Origin: Streptomyces sp. NBC_00440
GTDB lineage: Bacteria; Actinomycetota; Actinomycetes; Streptomycetales; Streptomycetaceae
Assembly (NCBI RefSeq): GCF_036014215.1
Contig: NZ_CP107921.1
Coordinates: 186,001 to 250,000, forward strand
Direction: 5' to 3'
Length of the DNA: 64,000 bases
Shown here: positions 50,553-58,470 of the stretch, in pieces
How positions within the stretch are numbered: the first letter of the stretch is position 1
Layout of the letters: each line of letters starts with the position of its first letter
The notes under the pieces: model-generated
Databases searched by the model: none
The model's input: only the letters and a program-made list of their open reading frames with translations
What the model was told of the DNA's origin: nothing
Translations under genes and position numbers: made by a program

Positions 50553-52286
50553 GTGAGCGCAGCGCCGGGGAGCGGCCGGGACCAGGATTCGTATGTCGTG
50601 GGCGTGGACTTCGGCACCCTGTCCGGCCGTGCGGTGGTGGTCCGGGTACGGGACGGCGCCGAGCTGGGCGCTGCCGAGCACCTCTACCCGCACGGTGTGC
50701 TCGACGAGACACTCCCGCACGGCGGCCCTCGGCTGCCGCCCGAGTGGGCGCTCCAGGTTCCCTCCGACTACCTCGGGGTACTGCGCCACGCCGTACCGCG
50801 GGCGCTGGAGGCGAGCGGAGTCCCGGCGGAGCGGGTGATCGGGGTGGGGACGGACTTCACGTCGTGCACCATGATCCCGGTGACGGCCGACGGCACACCG
50901 CTCTGCGAGCTGCCGCAGAACAGGGAGCGGCCGCACGCGTACGTCAAGCTCTGGAAACACCACTCGGCGCAGCCCCAGGCCGACCGGATCAACGCCCTGG
51001 CGGCCGAGCGGGCCGAACCGTGGCTGAACCGCTACGGGGGCCGGGTCTCGTCGGAGGGGCAGTTCGCCAAGGGGCTCCAGCTCCTGGAGGAGGACCCGGA
51101 GCTGTACGCCCTGACGGACCACTGGGTCGAGGCGACGGACTGGATCGTCTGGCAGCTGTGCGGCTCCTACGTCCGCAGCGCCTGCGCCGCCGGTTACAAG
51201 GGCCTGTTGCAGGACGGCGCCCACCCGTCCGACGAGTTCCTCGCCGCGCTCGACCCCGGATTCCGGGACTTCGTGAGCGGCAAGGTCGAGCACCCGACCG
51301 GCGCGCTCGGGACCAGGGCGGGCGGTCTGACCGCGCAGGCGGCCGGCTGGACCGGGCTGCCCGAGGGGATCGCGGTGTGTGTCGGGAACATCGACGCGCA
51401 TGCGACCGTGCCCGCGACGGGAGCGGCCGGGGCCGGCCGGATGGTCCTGATCATGGGGACATCCGCCTGCCACATGGTGAGCTCGCCGGACCCGAGCCCG
51501 GTACCGGGCATGTCAGGGGTGGTCGACGGCGGCATCGTGCCCGGTCTGTGGGGTTACGAGGCCGGGCAGAGCGGCGTCGGCGACATCTTCGGCTGGTTCG
51601 TACGGACCGCGGTCCCGGAGTCCTGCGCGCAGGAGGCACGGCGGCTGGGCCGCACGCTCCACGAGCATCTGACCCGGCTGGGCGCCGCGCAGGCCGTCGG
51701 GGAGCACGGTCTGGTGGCCCTGGACTGGCACAGCGGCAACCGGTCGGTGCTCGTCGATCATGAGCTCAGCGGCACCGTCGTGGGGCTGACGCTGGCCACC
51801 AGGCCCGAGGATGTCTACCGCGCGCTGCTGGAGGCGACGGCCTTCGGCACCCGACGGATCATCGAGGCCTTCGAGGAGGCCGGGGTGCCGGTCACCGGCA
51901 TCACCCTCGCGGGCGGTCTGCTGGAGAACACCTTCCTGACCCAGCTGTACGCCGATGTCACCCGGCGGCCACTGAGCCTGATCCGCTCGTCCCGGGGCCC
52001 GGCGCTCGGCTCTGCGATGCACGCGGCGGTCGCCGCGGGCGCGTACCGGGACATTCATGCGGCCGCGTCAGCGATGGGCGGGATCCGGCCCACCGTGTAC
52101 GAGCCGGATCCGGCCAGGTCGGCGGCGTACGACCTTCTCTATGGCGAGTACTGCCTGCTGCACGACTATTTCGGCCGGGGCGCGAACGACGTGATGCACC
52201 GGCTCAGGCGGCTCCGCCGCACGGCGGTGACGGCCTCGGCACAGCCGGTGACCGGCAGCGCGGTACCCGCGTCGCAGCAGCCCTGA
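50553..52286 (+). CDS. araB: L-ribulokinase (FGGY family)
   Basis: 577 aa carbohydrate kinase. VVGVDFGTLSGRAVVVRV is the ATP-binding start typical of AraB, followed by IGVGTDFTSCTMIPVTADGT, EATDWIVWQLCG, CVGNIDAHATVPATGA (catalytic Asp) and TLAGGLLENTFLTQLYADVT near the C-terminus. It phosphorylates L-ribulose in arabinose use. AGGAGAAG lies before the GTG. No araA or araD is in the window, but secreted glycan-active genes lie upstream. Confidence 0.88.
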   Translation: MSAAPGSGRDQDSYVVGVDFGTLSGRAVVVRVRDGAELGAAEHLYPHGVLDETLPHGGPRLPPEWALQVPSDYLGVLRHAVPRALEASGVPAERVIGVGTDFTSCTMIPVTADGTPLCELPQNRERPHAYVKLWKHHSAQPQADRINALAAERAEPWLNRYGGRVSSEGQFAKGLQLLEEDPELYALTDHWVEATDWIVWQLCGSYVRSACAAGYKGLLQDGAHPSDEFLAALDPGFRDFVSGKVEHPTGALGTRAGGLTAQAAGWTGLPEGIAVCVGNIDAHATVPATGAAGAGRMVLIMGTSACHMVSSPDPSPVPGMSGVVDGGIVPGLWGYEAGQSGVGDIFGWFVRTAVPESCAQEARRLGRTLHEHLTRLGAAQAVGEHGLVALDWHSGNRSVLVDHELSGTVVGLTLATRPEDVYRALLEATAFGTRRIIEAFEEAGVPVTGITLAGGLLENTFLTQLYADVTRRPLSLIRSSRGPALGSAMHAAVAAGAYRDIHAAASAMGGIRPTVYEPDPARSAAYDLLYGEYCLLHDYFGRGANDVMHRLRRLRRTAVTASAQPVTGSAVPASQQP

Positions 52287-52329
52287 CCGCTCCCCCGCGC
52301 TACTCCCCTTGTACGGCCCGGCCGGGTCC

Positions 52330-52785
52330 TTATACGCCGGTGGCCCCGTGGAGCATGTACTGGTCGAGCAGCTTCGTACGGGCGACCTCCAGGCGGGTGG
52401 CGAGGACCTCGGCGACGGACCGGGCCAGCGCCAGGCCCAGCTCGGGATCGGTCTCGCACACTTTCCTGGCGGTGACCGCGTCGAACTCGTGGGCCCGGAC
52501 CGGACTGAACGCCTCGGCGCCGAAGTGCCACCGGTGCGGAGGGAAGAGCCAGGACCAGCCGAGCAGGTCCCCGACCTCCAGGGTGTCGACCATCACCCTG
52601 CCCCGCTGCGGTACGTGCAGGTCGAGTGCCACGGTGCCGGTATGGATGATCCAGAACTTGTCCGCGGGTGATTCCTCCTCGAAGATCCGCGCGTCCTGGG
52701 GGAAGAAGACGTCGCGGGCCAGATCCATAAGGCGTTCACGGTGGAATGCGGGAAGAACGTTCATCAGCCGTGTGGTGGAAGTCAT
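52330..52785 (-). CDS. stand-alone cyclic-nucleotide-binding-domain protein
   Basis: 151 aa, a single cNMP-binding beta-barrel: FFPQDARIFEEESPADKFWI, IHTGTVALDL, VGDLLGWSWLFPPHRWHFGA, then a long helix. It lacks the C-terminal HTH of Crp/Fnr regulators and the canonical RxA phosphate cassette is not obvious (AEAFSPVRAHEF instead), so ligand binding is uncertain. AGGAGG before the ATG. Convergent with araB. Confidence 0.82.
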   Translation of the reverse strand: MTSTTRLMNVLPAFHRERLMDLARDVFFPQDARIFEEESPADKFWIIHTGTVALDLHVPQRGRVMVDTLEVGDLLGWSWLFPPHRWHFGAEAFSPVRAHEFDAVTARKVCETDPELGLALARSVAEVLATRLEVARTKLLDQYMLHGATGV

Positions 52786-52879
52786 CGTGGGGAACCTCCT
52801 CGCTGAGTGCCCCGCGCGCCACGGCCGCCGTATCGCCGGATGACGGGCGGGGATCCCCTTGCTTCGAGGGTATCTCCGC

Positions 52880-53110
52880 TGCCGCCGTCACTTCCGGCTC
52901 CGGCTCTTCTGCCGGCGCCAGATCCCCTTCGGCTCCGGGCCCCCTTATTGGCGCCCGCTCCCCCTCCAGCTCCAGGCCCCCCTCATTGGCCCTTGCCCAG
53001 CCTCGGGCTCCGGCTCCCTTATTGGTGGCCTTCCCTGCCGGTATCGGTGCCCTCCCCCTGGCGCTCCAGGCCCCCTCCAGTGGTGCCCCTCCCCCTCGCA
53101 CACGGTGATC
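52880..53110. repeat. C-rich low-complexity region with recurring short blocks
   Basis: The 766-bp gap 52786-53551 holds no gene I can support. Within it GCTCCGGCTC, GCTCCAGGCCCCC and TTATTGG/TCATTGG blocks recur (ATTGG at 52947, 52985 and 53021). The rest (53111-53551) is the upstream region of the lytic transglycosylase gene. Confidence 0.5.
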
Positions 53111-53551
53111 CCGTGTCCGCACCGGCGACGGCCCGGAAGTCCGCGCCCACCGGAAGTGGCGTGGACATTTACCCGCTGAAGCGGCACTGAATCACCGGAA
53201 ACCACCCCAACCCCTGTGACCCACACAACTTTTAGGGCATTTCCGGGCGTTTGGCGGGGTGACACCAGCCACAGGACCTATGTCACTTACGACCCTCGAT
53301 AGTCGGCCCCCGCCCCCAGCCTCGCACGGCAGAACGGCCATGATTTCGGGCATTTCACCCCATCTCACGATGAGAGGTAGTACAGAGGGTCATTGCCACC
53401 GCCGAAGACGGGCGCTAACCATGGATCCCGGCAAGCACCGAGAACGAGCCAGCGACCAACGCCAGTCGGCGAACGCGGCCAAGACCCTCGGTTCACATCC
53501 ACTGCGCCGCCGAAGGCCGCACGTCACGTCCCCCATCTGGAAGAGGCCAGC

Positions 53552-54217
53552 ATGCCCCGCATCTCTCTGCCCCGCACCACCCGTACGCACAAGATCGCCG
53601 CCGCCGTCCTCGTGACCGTGGGAGCCAGCACGGCCCTCGCCGCCACCGCCGAGACGAGCAGCGCCCAGATACCCGCGCAGGCCACCGCATCGGTGAAGCC
53701 CGTCTCCGCCAACGGCCTTCCCGCGAAGGACGCCCCGAAGAAGGCCGCTGCCAAGCCCGCCAAGAAGAGCGAGAAGGACGACAAGGCGGCGAAGGCGGCC
53801 AAGGCCAAGGCCGCGAAGGCTGCGAAGGCCGCGAAGGCCAAGGCCGCCGCCAAGAAGAGCGCCGCGAAGCACAAGGCCGCGGCGCCCACGATCTACAAGA
53901 ACAACCTCGACGGCTGGATCAAGGAATCGCTGGCCATCATGAAGGCCCACCACATTCCCGGCACCTACGAGGGCCTGCACCGCAACATCATGCGTGAGTC
54001 CAGCGGCAACCCGAACGCCGTGAACAACTGGGACATCAACGCCCAGAACGGCGTCCCCTCGAAGGGCCTGCTCCAGGTGATCCAGCCCACCTTCGACACG
54101 TTCCACGTCCCCGGAACCGCGGACAAGCTGACCGACCCGGTCGCGAACCTGACGGCCGCCGCCAACTACGCGGCCCACCGCTACGGCTCCATCGACAACG
54201 TCAACTCGGCGTACTGA
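53552..54217 (+). CDS. secreted lytic transglycosylase-like (SLT) protein with Ala/Lys linker
   Basis: 221 aa. Signal sequence (IAAAVLVTVGASTALAATAE), then a 50-residue Ala/Lys-rich spacer (about 60-110) built of KAAKA-type units, then a C-terminal SLT domain. The latter has LHRNIMRESSGNPNAVNNWD with catalytic Glu149, then GLLQVIQPTFDTFHVPG and AANYAAHRYGSIDNV. It should cleave peptidoglycan glycan strands; the basic spacer may hold it to acidic wall polymers. GAGG before the ATG. Confidence 0.9.
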   Translation: MPRISLPRTTRTHKIAAAVLVTVGASTALAATAETSSAQIPAQATASVKPVSANGLPAKDAPKKAAAKPAKKSEKDDKAAKAAKAKAAKAAKAAKAKAAAKKSAAKHKAAAPTIYKNNLDGWIKESLAIMKAHHIPGTYEGLHRNIMRESSGNPNAVNNWDINAQNGVPSKGLLQVIQPTFDTFHVPGTADKLTDPVANLTAAANYAAHRYGSIDNVNSAY

Positions 54218-54267
54218 GCCGCAGATCCACGACGTGGACCGGTCTGACGCGGGTGAGCTAAAGCCCC

Positions 54268-54348
54268 GGACGAACGGCGGACACGAGCCCCGGTGACAGC
54301 GGATCCCCCAGCGGACCGCGATCACCGGCGGGCTCGTGCCGTTCGTCC
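54268..54348. terminator. large hairpin after the lytic transglycosylase gene
   Basis: The outer arms GGACGAACGGC (54268-54278) and GCCGTTCGTCC (54338-54348) and inner ACGAGCCC/GGGCTCGT and GGTGA/TCACC pair into one long interrupted stem. The following gap to 54771 shows no gene; an isolated TTGACA at 54442 has no partner -10. Confidence 0.75.
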
Positions 54349-54771
54349 CCCGCCCAGTTCACCCCCCGCGCAGTTCGTCCCCGGCCGAAGCGAAATCGGC
54401 CGGATCACCGGGCCGTTGAATCACATCGGCCCCAACACCCTTTGACATCCCACCTCGTTGGGCAGTCGCGCCCCCTCTGATGGGACCCCGCCACTCAGCC
54501 CACGGCAGGCCCCGGCCGGAGGGCCCGGTTACACGGTCTCACCGCCGTCCTCCGCACCCCCGCCCCGGCCCCACCGCCCCGACTGCGCCCGCAGCCGGGG
54601 CGCTGCCGTCGGCCGCGCCGTCCCGTACGTCCGGCGTCCGAGCCGGATACCCCCGGGGGGGGCCGGGCTCCGCCCAACACTCCACCCAGCCGGTTGACCG
54701 TTCTCACGGGTCGCAGGCCACACACTCAGCAGGTAACGGCTCCATCCGTCGTGCTGAAAGGCCCCGTCTCC

Positions 54772-56394
54772 GTGAATAGCCCCGGTGTCCACACCGTCGC
54801 TGCCGCTGCCGCTGTCGTCGTACTGGTCCGGCTGCTCACCCGCCGGCCCGCCGCGCGACCGCCGCGCGAGAGGCCGCACCCCGCCCCGGTCACCCTGGCT
54901 GTCGTCGCTTCCCTCATGGCCGGGGCGGTCGCGTGCAGCGGCGGGGCCGAGCGACGCACGGCGGGTTCGCCGACCGCGGGCATGTCCGGCACGGCAGGGC
55001 AGAGGTGGGGCGCCTGCCCCGCGGCGGACGCCGGTACGGGCGGCGGCCCCCCGGTGAGACGTGATCCGCGCCAGCAGTGCACGACCGTCCGCGTACCGCT
55101 CGACTACCGCGCCCCCGGCGGCCGCCGGCTCACCATCGAGGTGTCCCGGATCCGCTCCGGGGCGCCCCGCCCGAACTCCCTGATGACAGGCCAGGGCGGC
55201 CCCGGCAGCAGCGGGCTCGACCTGCCGTCGCAGGATGTGTCGGCGCTGCCCGCACGAGTCACCCGGACCACCGACCTGTACGGGCTCGACTACCGGGGTA
55301 TCGGCCATAGCGACCCGCTGCACTGCGGCATCGCACGCTCCGACCGCACCACGGCCACCGGCATCTCCTATCCGGCGGCCGACGGCAGCATCGACGCCAA
55401 TGTCGCGTGGGCCCGGCGCGTCGCGAGAGCCTGCACTCAGCACGCGGGCTCCGCACTGCCGTTCTTCAACACGGTGAACATCGCCCGTGACATCAACCGG
55501 ATCCGGATCGCCCTGGGGCTGCGGACGCTGTCCTACACGGGCACCTCGTACGGGACGTTCGTCGGGCAGGTCTACGCCTCGCTGTACCCCGCGACCTCGG
55601 GCCGGGTGCTCCTGGACAGCGTCGTCCCGCCGGGCGGTGTGAAGGCGACCATCCAGAACAAGGGACGTGGGGTCGAGGACGCCTTCGGCGGCTTCGCGCG
55701 GTGGGTGGCGGCCCGGGACAGCGCCTACCATCTGGGCGGTTCGGCACCGGACGTGCGGCGAACGGTCCTGTCCACGGTGCGGCAGCTCAACGGGACACCG
55801 CTCCCGCTGATGACCGGTAAGAGCCTCACCGGGAACCTGCTGCTGGAGGCCGAGGAGTCGCTGCTCGAACAGCAGGGCTACTTTCCGGGGCTCGCCGAGC
55901 TGCTCGGTGCGGCCCACGCCGGTTCGATCCCCGCCGGTCTGACGTCGAAGCTCCAGTTCGACAGCGTGTTCCCGGACAACTTCTTCAGCGCGCAGGACGC
56001 CATCGTCTGCAACGACAGCGTCTGGCCGAAGGATGTCGCGGGCTACCGGCGGGCGGTCACCCACAGCAACGCGCAGTTCCCCCTGACGGCAGGGTCACCC
56101 GCGAACATCTGGCCCTGCGCCTTCTGGCCCATGGCCGGTTCCGACCACCCGCCGAAGCCGGTCGCGCGCGGTCCGCACAACATCCTCATGGCGCAGAACA
56201 CCCAGGACCCGTCGACTCCGGTGAGCGAGGCCCGCCGGACACTGCGCGCGTTCGGCGGCCGGGCCGCCATGGTCACCGTCGAGGCGACCGGCCACGGTGT
56301 GGCCATGGCGAAGGGGTGCCCGGCCGATGCCGTGGCGGACTTCCTGCTGAGCGAGTCGCCCGCACGGTCACGGCACTGCCCGGCGGCGCGCTGA
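54772..56394 (+). CDS. exported alpha/beta hydrolase, tripeptidyl-aminopeptidase-like
   Basis: About 540 aa. The N-terminus has two hydrophobic stretches, the second VTLAVVASLMAGAVACSGG with a lipobox-like VAC, so a membrane-anchored or secreted protein. The hydrolase domain has SLMTGQGGPGSSGLDLPSQD (oxyanion), LSYTGTSYGTFVGQVYASLY (nucleophile Ser in GTSYG) and a C-terminal TAP-like domain with ILMAQNTQDPSTPVSEARRT (Asp) and EATGHGVA (His). It resembles the SlpD/SlpE/TAP mycelial proteases. The GTG start is weakly supported. Confidence 0.82.
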   Translation: MNSPGVHTVAAAAAVVVLVRLLTRRPAARPPRERPHPAPVTLAVVASLMAGAVACSGGAERRTAGSPTAGMSGTAGQRWGACPAADAGTGGGPPVRRDPRQQCTTVRVPLDYRAPGGRRLTIEVSRIRSGAPRPNSLMTGQGGPGSSGLDLPSQDVSALPARVTRTTDLYGLDYRGIGHSDPLHCGIARSDRTTATGISYPAADGSIDANVAWARRVARACTQHAGSALPFFNTVNIARDINRIRIALGLRTLSYTGTSYGTFVGQVYASLYPATSGRVLLDSVVPPGGVKATIQNKGRGVEDAFGGFARWVAARDSAYHLGGSAPDVRRTVLSTVRQLNGTPLPLMTGKSLTGNLLLEAEESLLEQQGYFPGLAELLGAAHAGSIPAGLTSKLQFDSVFPDNFFSAQDAIVCNDSVWPKDVAGYRRAVTHSNAQFPLTAGSPANIWPCAFWPMAGSDHPPKPVARGPHNILMAQNTQDPSTPVSEARRTLRAFGGRAAMVTVEATGHGVAMAKGCPADAVADFLLSESPARSRHCPAAR

Positions 56395-56512
56395 GGCACC
56401 GGACAGTGGCCGCCGGTGGTGCCACTGCGCCATTGGGCGCGATATCGGGCAGTACGCGCGGAACAGTCCTACCGTGAGCTGGCCAGCTATCCGCACCGCA
56501 CAAGGAGCAGCG

Positions 56513-56695
56513 ATGGGCGACGACAGCGCCATGGACAAGATCAAGGGCAAGGCCAAGGAGGCGGCCGGGAAGGCCACCGGCAACAAGCGCCAGGAGGCCG
56601 AGGGCAGGACCGACCAGACGAAGGGCAAGGCCAAGGGTGCTCTCGGTGACGCGAAGGACCGCGCCCAGGGCATGAAGGACTCGCTTGGGGACTGA
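56513..56695 (+). CDS. CsbD family stress-response protein
   Basis: 60 aa, highly charged: MDKIKGKAKEAAGKATGNKR, QEAEGRTDQTKGKAKGALGD. This is a typical CsbD domain (general stress proteins; molecular role unknown). AAGGAG precedes the ATG and a strong terminator follows, so it is a single-gene unit. Confidence 0.92.
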   Translation: MGDDSAMDKIKGKAKEAAGKATGNKRQEAEGRTDQTKGKAKGALGDAKDRAQGMKDSLGD

Positions 56696-56706
56696 GCCTC
56701 ACGCAC

Positions 56707-56738
56707 GGCGGGCCCCTGCCGGAAGGCGGGGGCCCGCC
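56707..56738 (+). terminator. terminator of the CsbD gene
   Basis: GGCGGGCCCC pairs with GGGGCCCGCC, and inner bases extend the stem to a GGAA tetraloop, 11 bp after the stop codon. Confidence 0.88.
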
Positions 56739-56886
56739 ACATGTACACGGCCCTTTCGGGCGCCGTCGGTTCGGACGGCGGCAGCCTCAGTCTTGTCGCT
56801 CCGGGGCACCACTCCTACGCTGTGCGCAGCCTTGACCGGCTCAAGGTCTGCTCGATCTGCCATTCAGCGAGAAATGGGAGTGAGTG

Positions 56887-57492
56887 ATGGTGAAGAGGTA
56901 CCGATGGGCCGCCGGTCTCGCGGCCGTCTGCGGACTGCTCATGGCCGCCCCCCAGGCGAACGCCGAGGTCGAGCCAGGCGGCTGGACCCCTCAGTCACCG
57001 GGCTACAAGGTCCAGGAGAAGGGGTGCGGCCATGCCGACGGAATGACGTTCAGTCTCACCTGCGGCGACACCAGCGGTGAGCAGCGTGCGGAGCGGCGCT
57101 ACGACACGTACACCGGCGGGACGCACCAGTTCGAGGGGTACTTCCGTATCTCCAGCATGGGCGGCAGCCGCATCTCGCTCAAGCAGACCTTCCGGGACAC
57201 CAGCGGTTCCCAGGGGCCGTACTACATGCTCGCCGTGGAGAACGGCGGCCGGCTGTACACCGTGGCGGGAGGCACGACGGTGTCCGACGCGGGCACCGTC
57301 GGCGCGACGGTCCGCGTCAACACCGTCAACCAGGTCGGCAAGACACATCGCACCTACATCAACGGCTCGCTGGCCAACACGGTGGACAGCCCGTCCGGCA
57401 GCTACTACGACAAGTTCGGTGCGTACCGCACCAGCAGCGGGAACGGCCCGATCACTGTCACCTGGAGCAATGTGAAGTTCTGGAGCAAGTGA
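56887..57492 (+). CDS. secreted jelly-roll protein, polysaccharide-lyase-like
   Basis: 201 aa. Signal peptide (YRWAAGLAAVCGLLMAAPQA, cleavage ANA). The mature part is a single beta-jelly-roll: QFEGYFRISSMGGSRISLKQ, YYMLAVENGGRLYTV, YYDKFGAYRTSSGNGPITVT, WSNVKFW. The YDKFGAYRT...GPITVTWSNV end resembles alginate/glucuronan lyases of the PL7/PL20 type. The catalytic residues cannot be confirmed by eye, so activity is inference. GGGAG lies upstream of the ATG at 56887. Confidence 0.75.
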   Translation: MVKRYRWAAGLAAVCGLLMAAPQANAEVEPGGWTPQSPGYKVQEKGCGHADGMTFSLTCGDTSGEQRAERRYDTYTGGTHQFEGYFRISSMGGSRISLKQTFRDTSGSQGPYYMLAVENGGRLYTVAGGTTVSDAGTVGATVRVNTVNQVGKTHRTYINGSLANTVDSPSGSYYDKFGAYRTSSGNGPITVTWSNVKFWSK

Positions 57493-57604
57493 GCGCCGGG
57501 CCGCCCCGGACGGCTCGTGCCTGCGTTCCGGGGCAGCCCCGTCCCGGCCGACCGCACCCCGCGGCGGCCGTGCCCGCCGGCCGCCGACCCCCACGAGGCT
57601 CGCC

Positions 57605-58375
57605 TTGAAACTTCGCGTCCGCCCCCTGCTCCGCTGTCTGGCCGCGCTCGTCATCTGCGCCGCCCCGGTGGGGTGTTCGGCCCCTGCCCTGAGTACGGCG
57701 ACATCCGCCGCGCCTTCCCCGCCGACCCGCGGGACCCTGCACGCCGCGCTCACTTCGCCGGTCGACGCCACACTCACCTGGGCGGACGGAAGCGACCGGG
57801 GCGCGGCCGGTCACGCCGTCGAGTTCGCCACCTCGCCGGGCGGCCCGTACACGCTGCTGCAGTACGTACCGGCCGCGCAGCACTCGTACCACCACCCCAG
57901 GTTGATGCCGCAGACGCCGTTCTACTACCGGCTCCGCCCCTACTACGGGCCGGCCTCCTCCGCTGTCGAGGTCGATCTGCCCCCGGGCGGCCTCAGTGCG
58001 AAGGACAAGCAGGACGACAACGTCTGGGCGAGACCGCGGACCGTCCGATCCGGGCGCGCGCCCGCCACCGGCTCGCTGCGGGTGCCGGGCGCAGGGACCC
58101 CGACGGGCCTCCGCGCCACGGCCGTGCGGGCGAACGGCATCAGGTTCACCTGGACCGATCACGCCAGCGACGAACAGGGCTGGCTGCTGGAGCTCAGGAC
58201 GCGCGGCAGCGGCGCCTACCGGGTGGTCGCGGTGCTGGCGCCGGACATCAACTCCTTCGGCCTGAGCACCCTGCCGGACGAGAAGCACGCCTCGTACCGG
58301 GTCAGGGCGTTCTACTACGGCACCCGCTCCAACACGGCTCACGTGACCACCGGAAAGGCTCCCGACGGCTCGTGA
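57605..58375 (+). CDS. fibronectin type III-like lipoprotein
   Basis: 256 aa. TTG start with GAGG 6 nt upstream. N-terminus MKLRVRPLLRCLAALVICAA, then PVGCS, a lipobox, so membrane-anchored outside. Two FN3-like segments: about 42-125 (ATLTWADGSD, FYYRLRPYYGPASSAVEV) and 165-250 (TGLRATAVRANGIRFTWTDH, SYRVRAFYYGTRSNTAHV). No enzyme signature; probably a binding or scaffold protein. Convergent with the NRPS gene. Confidence 0.8.
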   Translation: MKLRVRPLLRCLAALVICAAPVGCSAPALSTATSAAPSPPTRGTLHAALTSPVDATLTWADGSDRGAAGHAVEFATSPGGPYTLLQYVPAAQHSYHHPRLMPQTPFYYRLRPYYGPASSAVEVDLPPGGLSAKDKQDDNVWARPRTVRSGRAPATGSLRVPGAGTPTGLRATAVRANGIRFTWTDHASDEQGWLLELRTRGSGAYRVVAVLAPDINSFGLSTLPDEKHASYRVRAFYYGTRSNTAHVTTGKAPDGS

Positions 58376-58406
58376 GCCGCGGTATCCGTCGGTCCGTGGA
58401 ACAGCC

Positions 58407-58441
58407 GGACGGGGTCCCGGTGGACCACCGGGACCCCGTCC
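58407..58441. terminator. bidirectional terminator between FN3 lipoprotein and NRPS genes
   Basis: A perfect 15-bp stem (GGACGGGGTCCCGGT and complement) with loop GGACC in the 95-bp convergent gap. Confidence 0.88.
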
Positions 58442-58470
58442 GATCGCACTGTGCCACCTGTGAGTGGTCG

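Noticed and set aside
52736..53190. Proline/glycine-rich frames on both strands in the gap after the CNBD gene
   Set aside because: They arise from C-rich repeats, have no ribosome-binding site, and would need to overlap the CNBD start.
53391..53530. Possible c-di-AMP (ydaO-type) riboswitch upstream of the lytic transglycosylase, suggested by GCCGAA and GCTAACC
   Set aside because: The other hallmark blocks of that riboswitch class (GGGGGAACC, GGGTGAATC) are absent in the right order. A covariance-model search against RF00379 would settle it.
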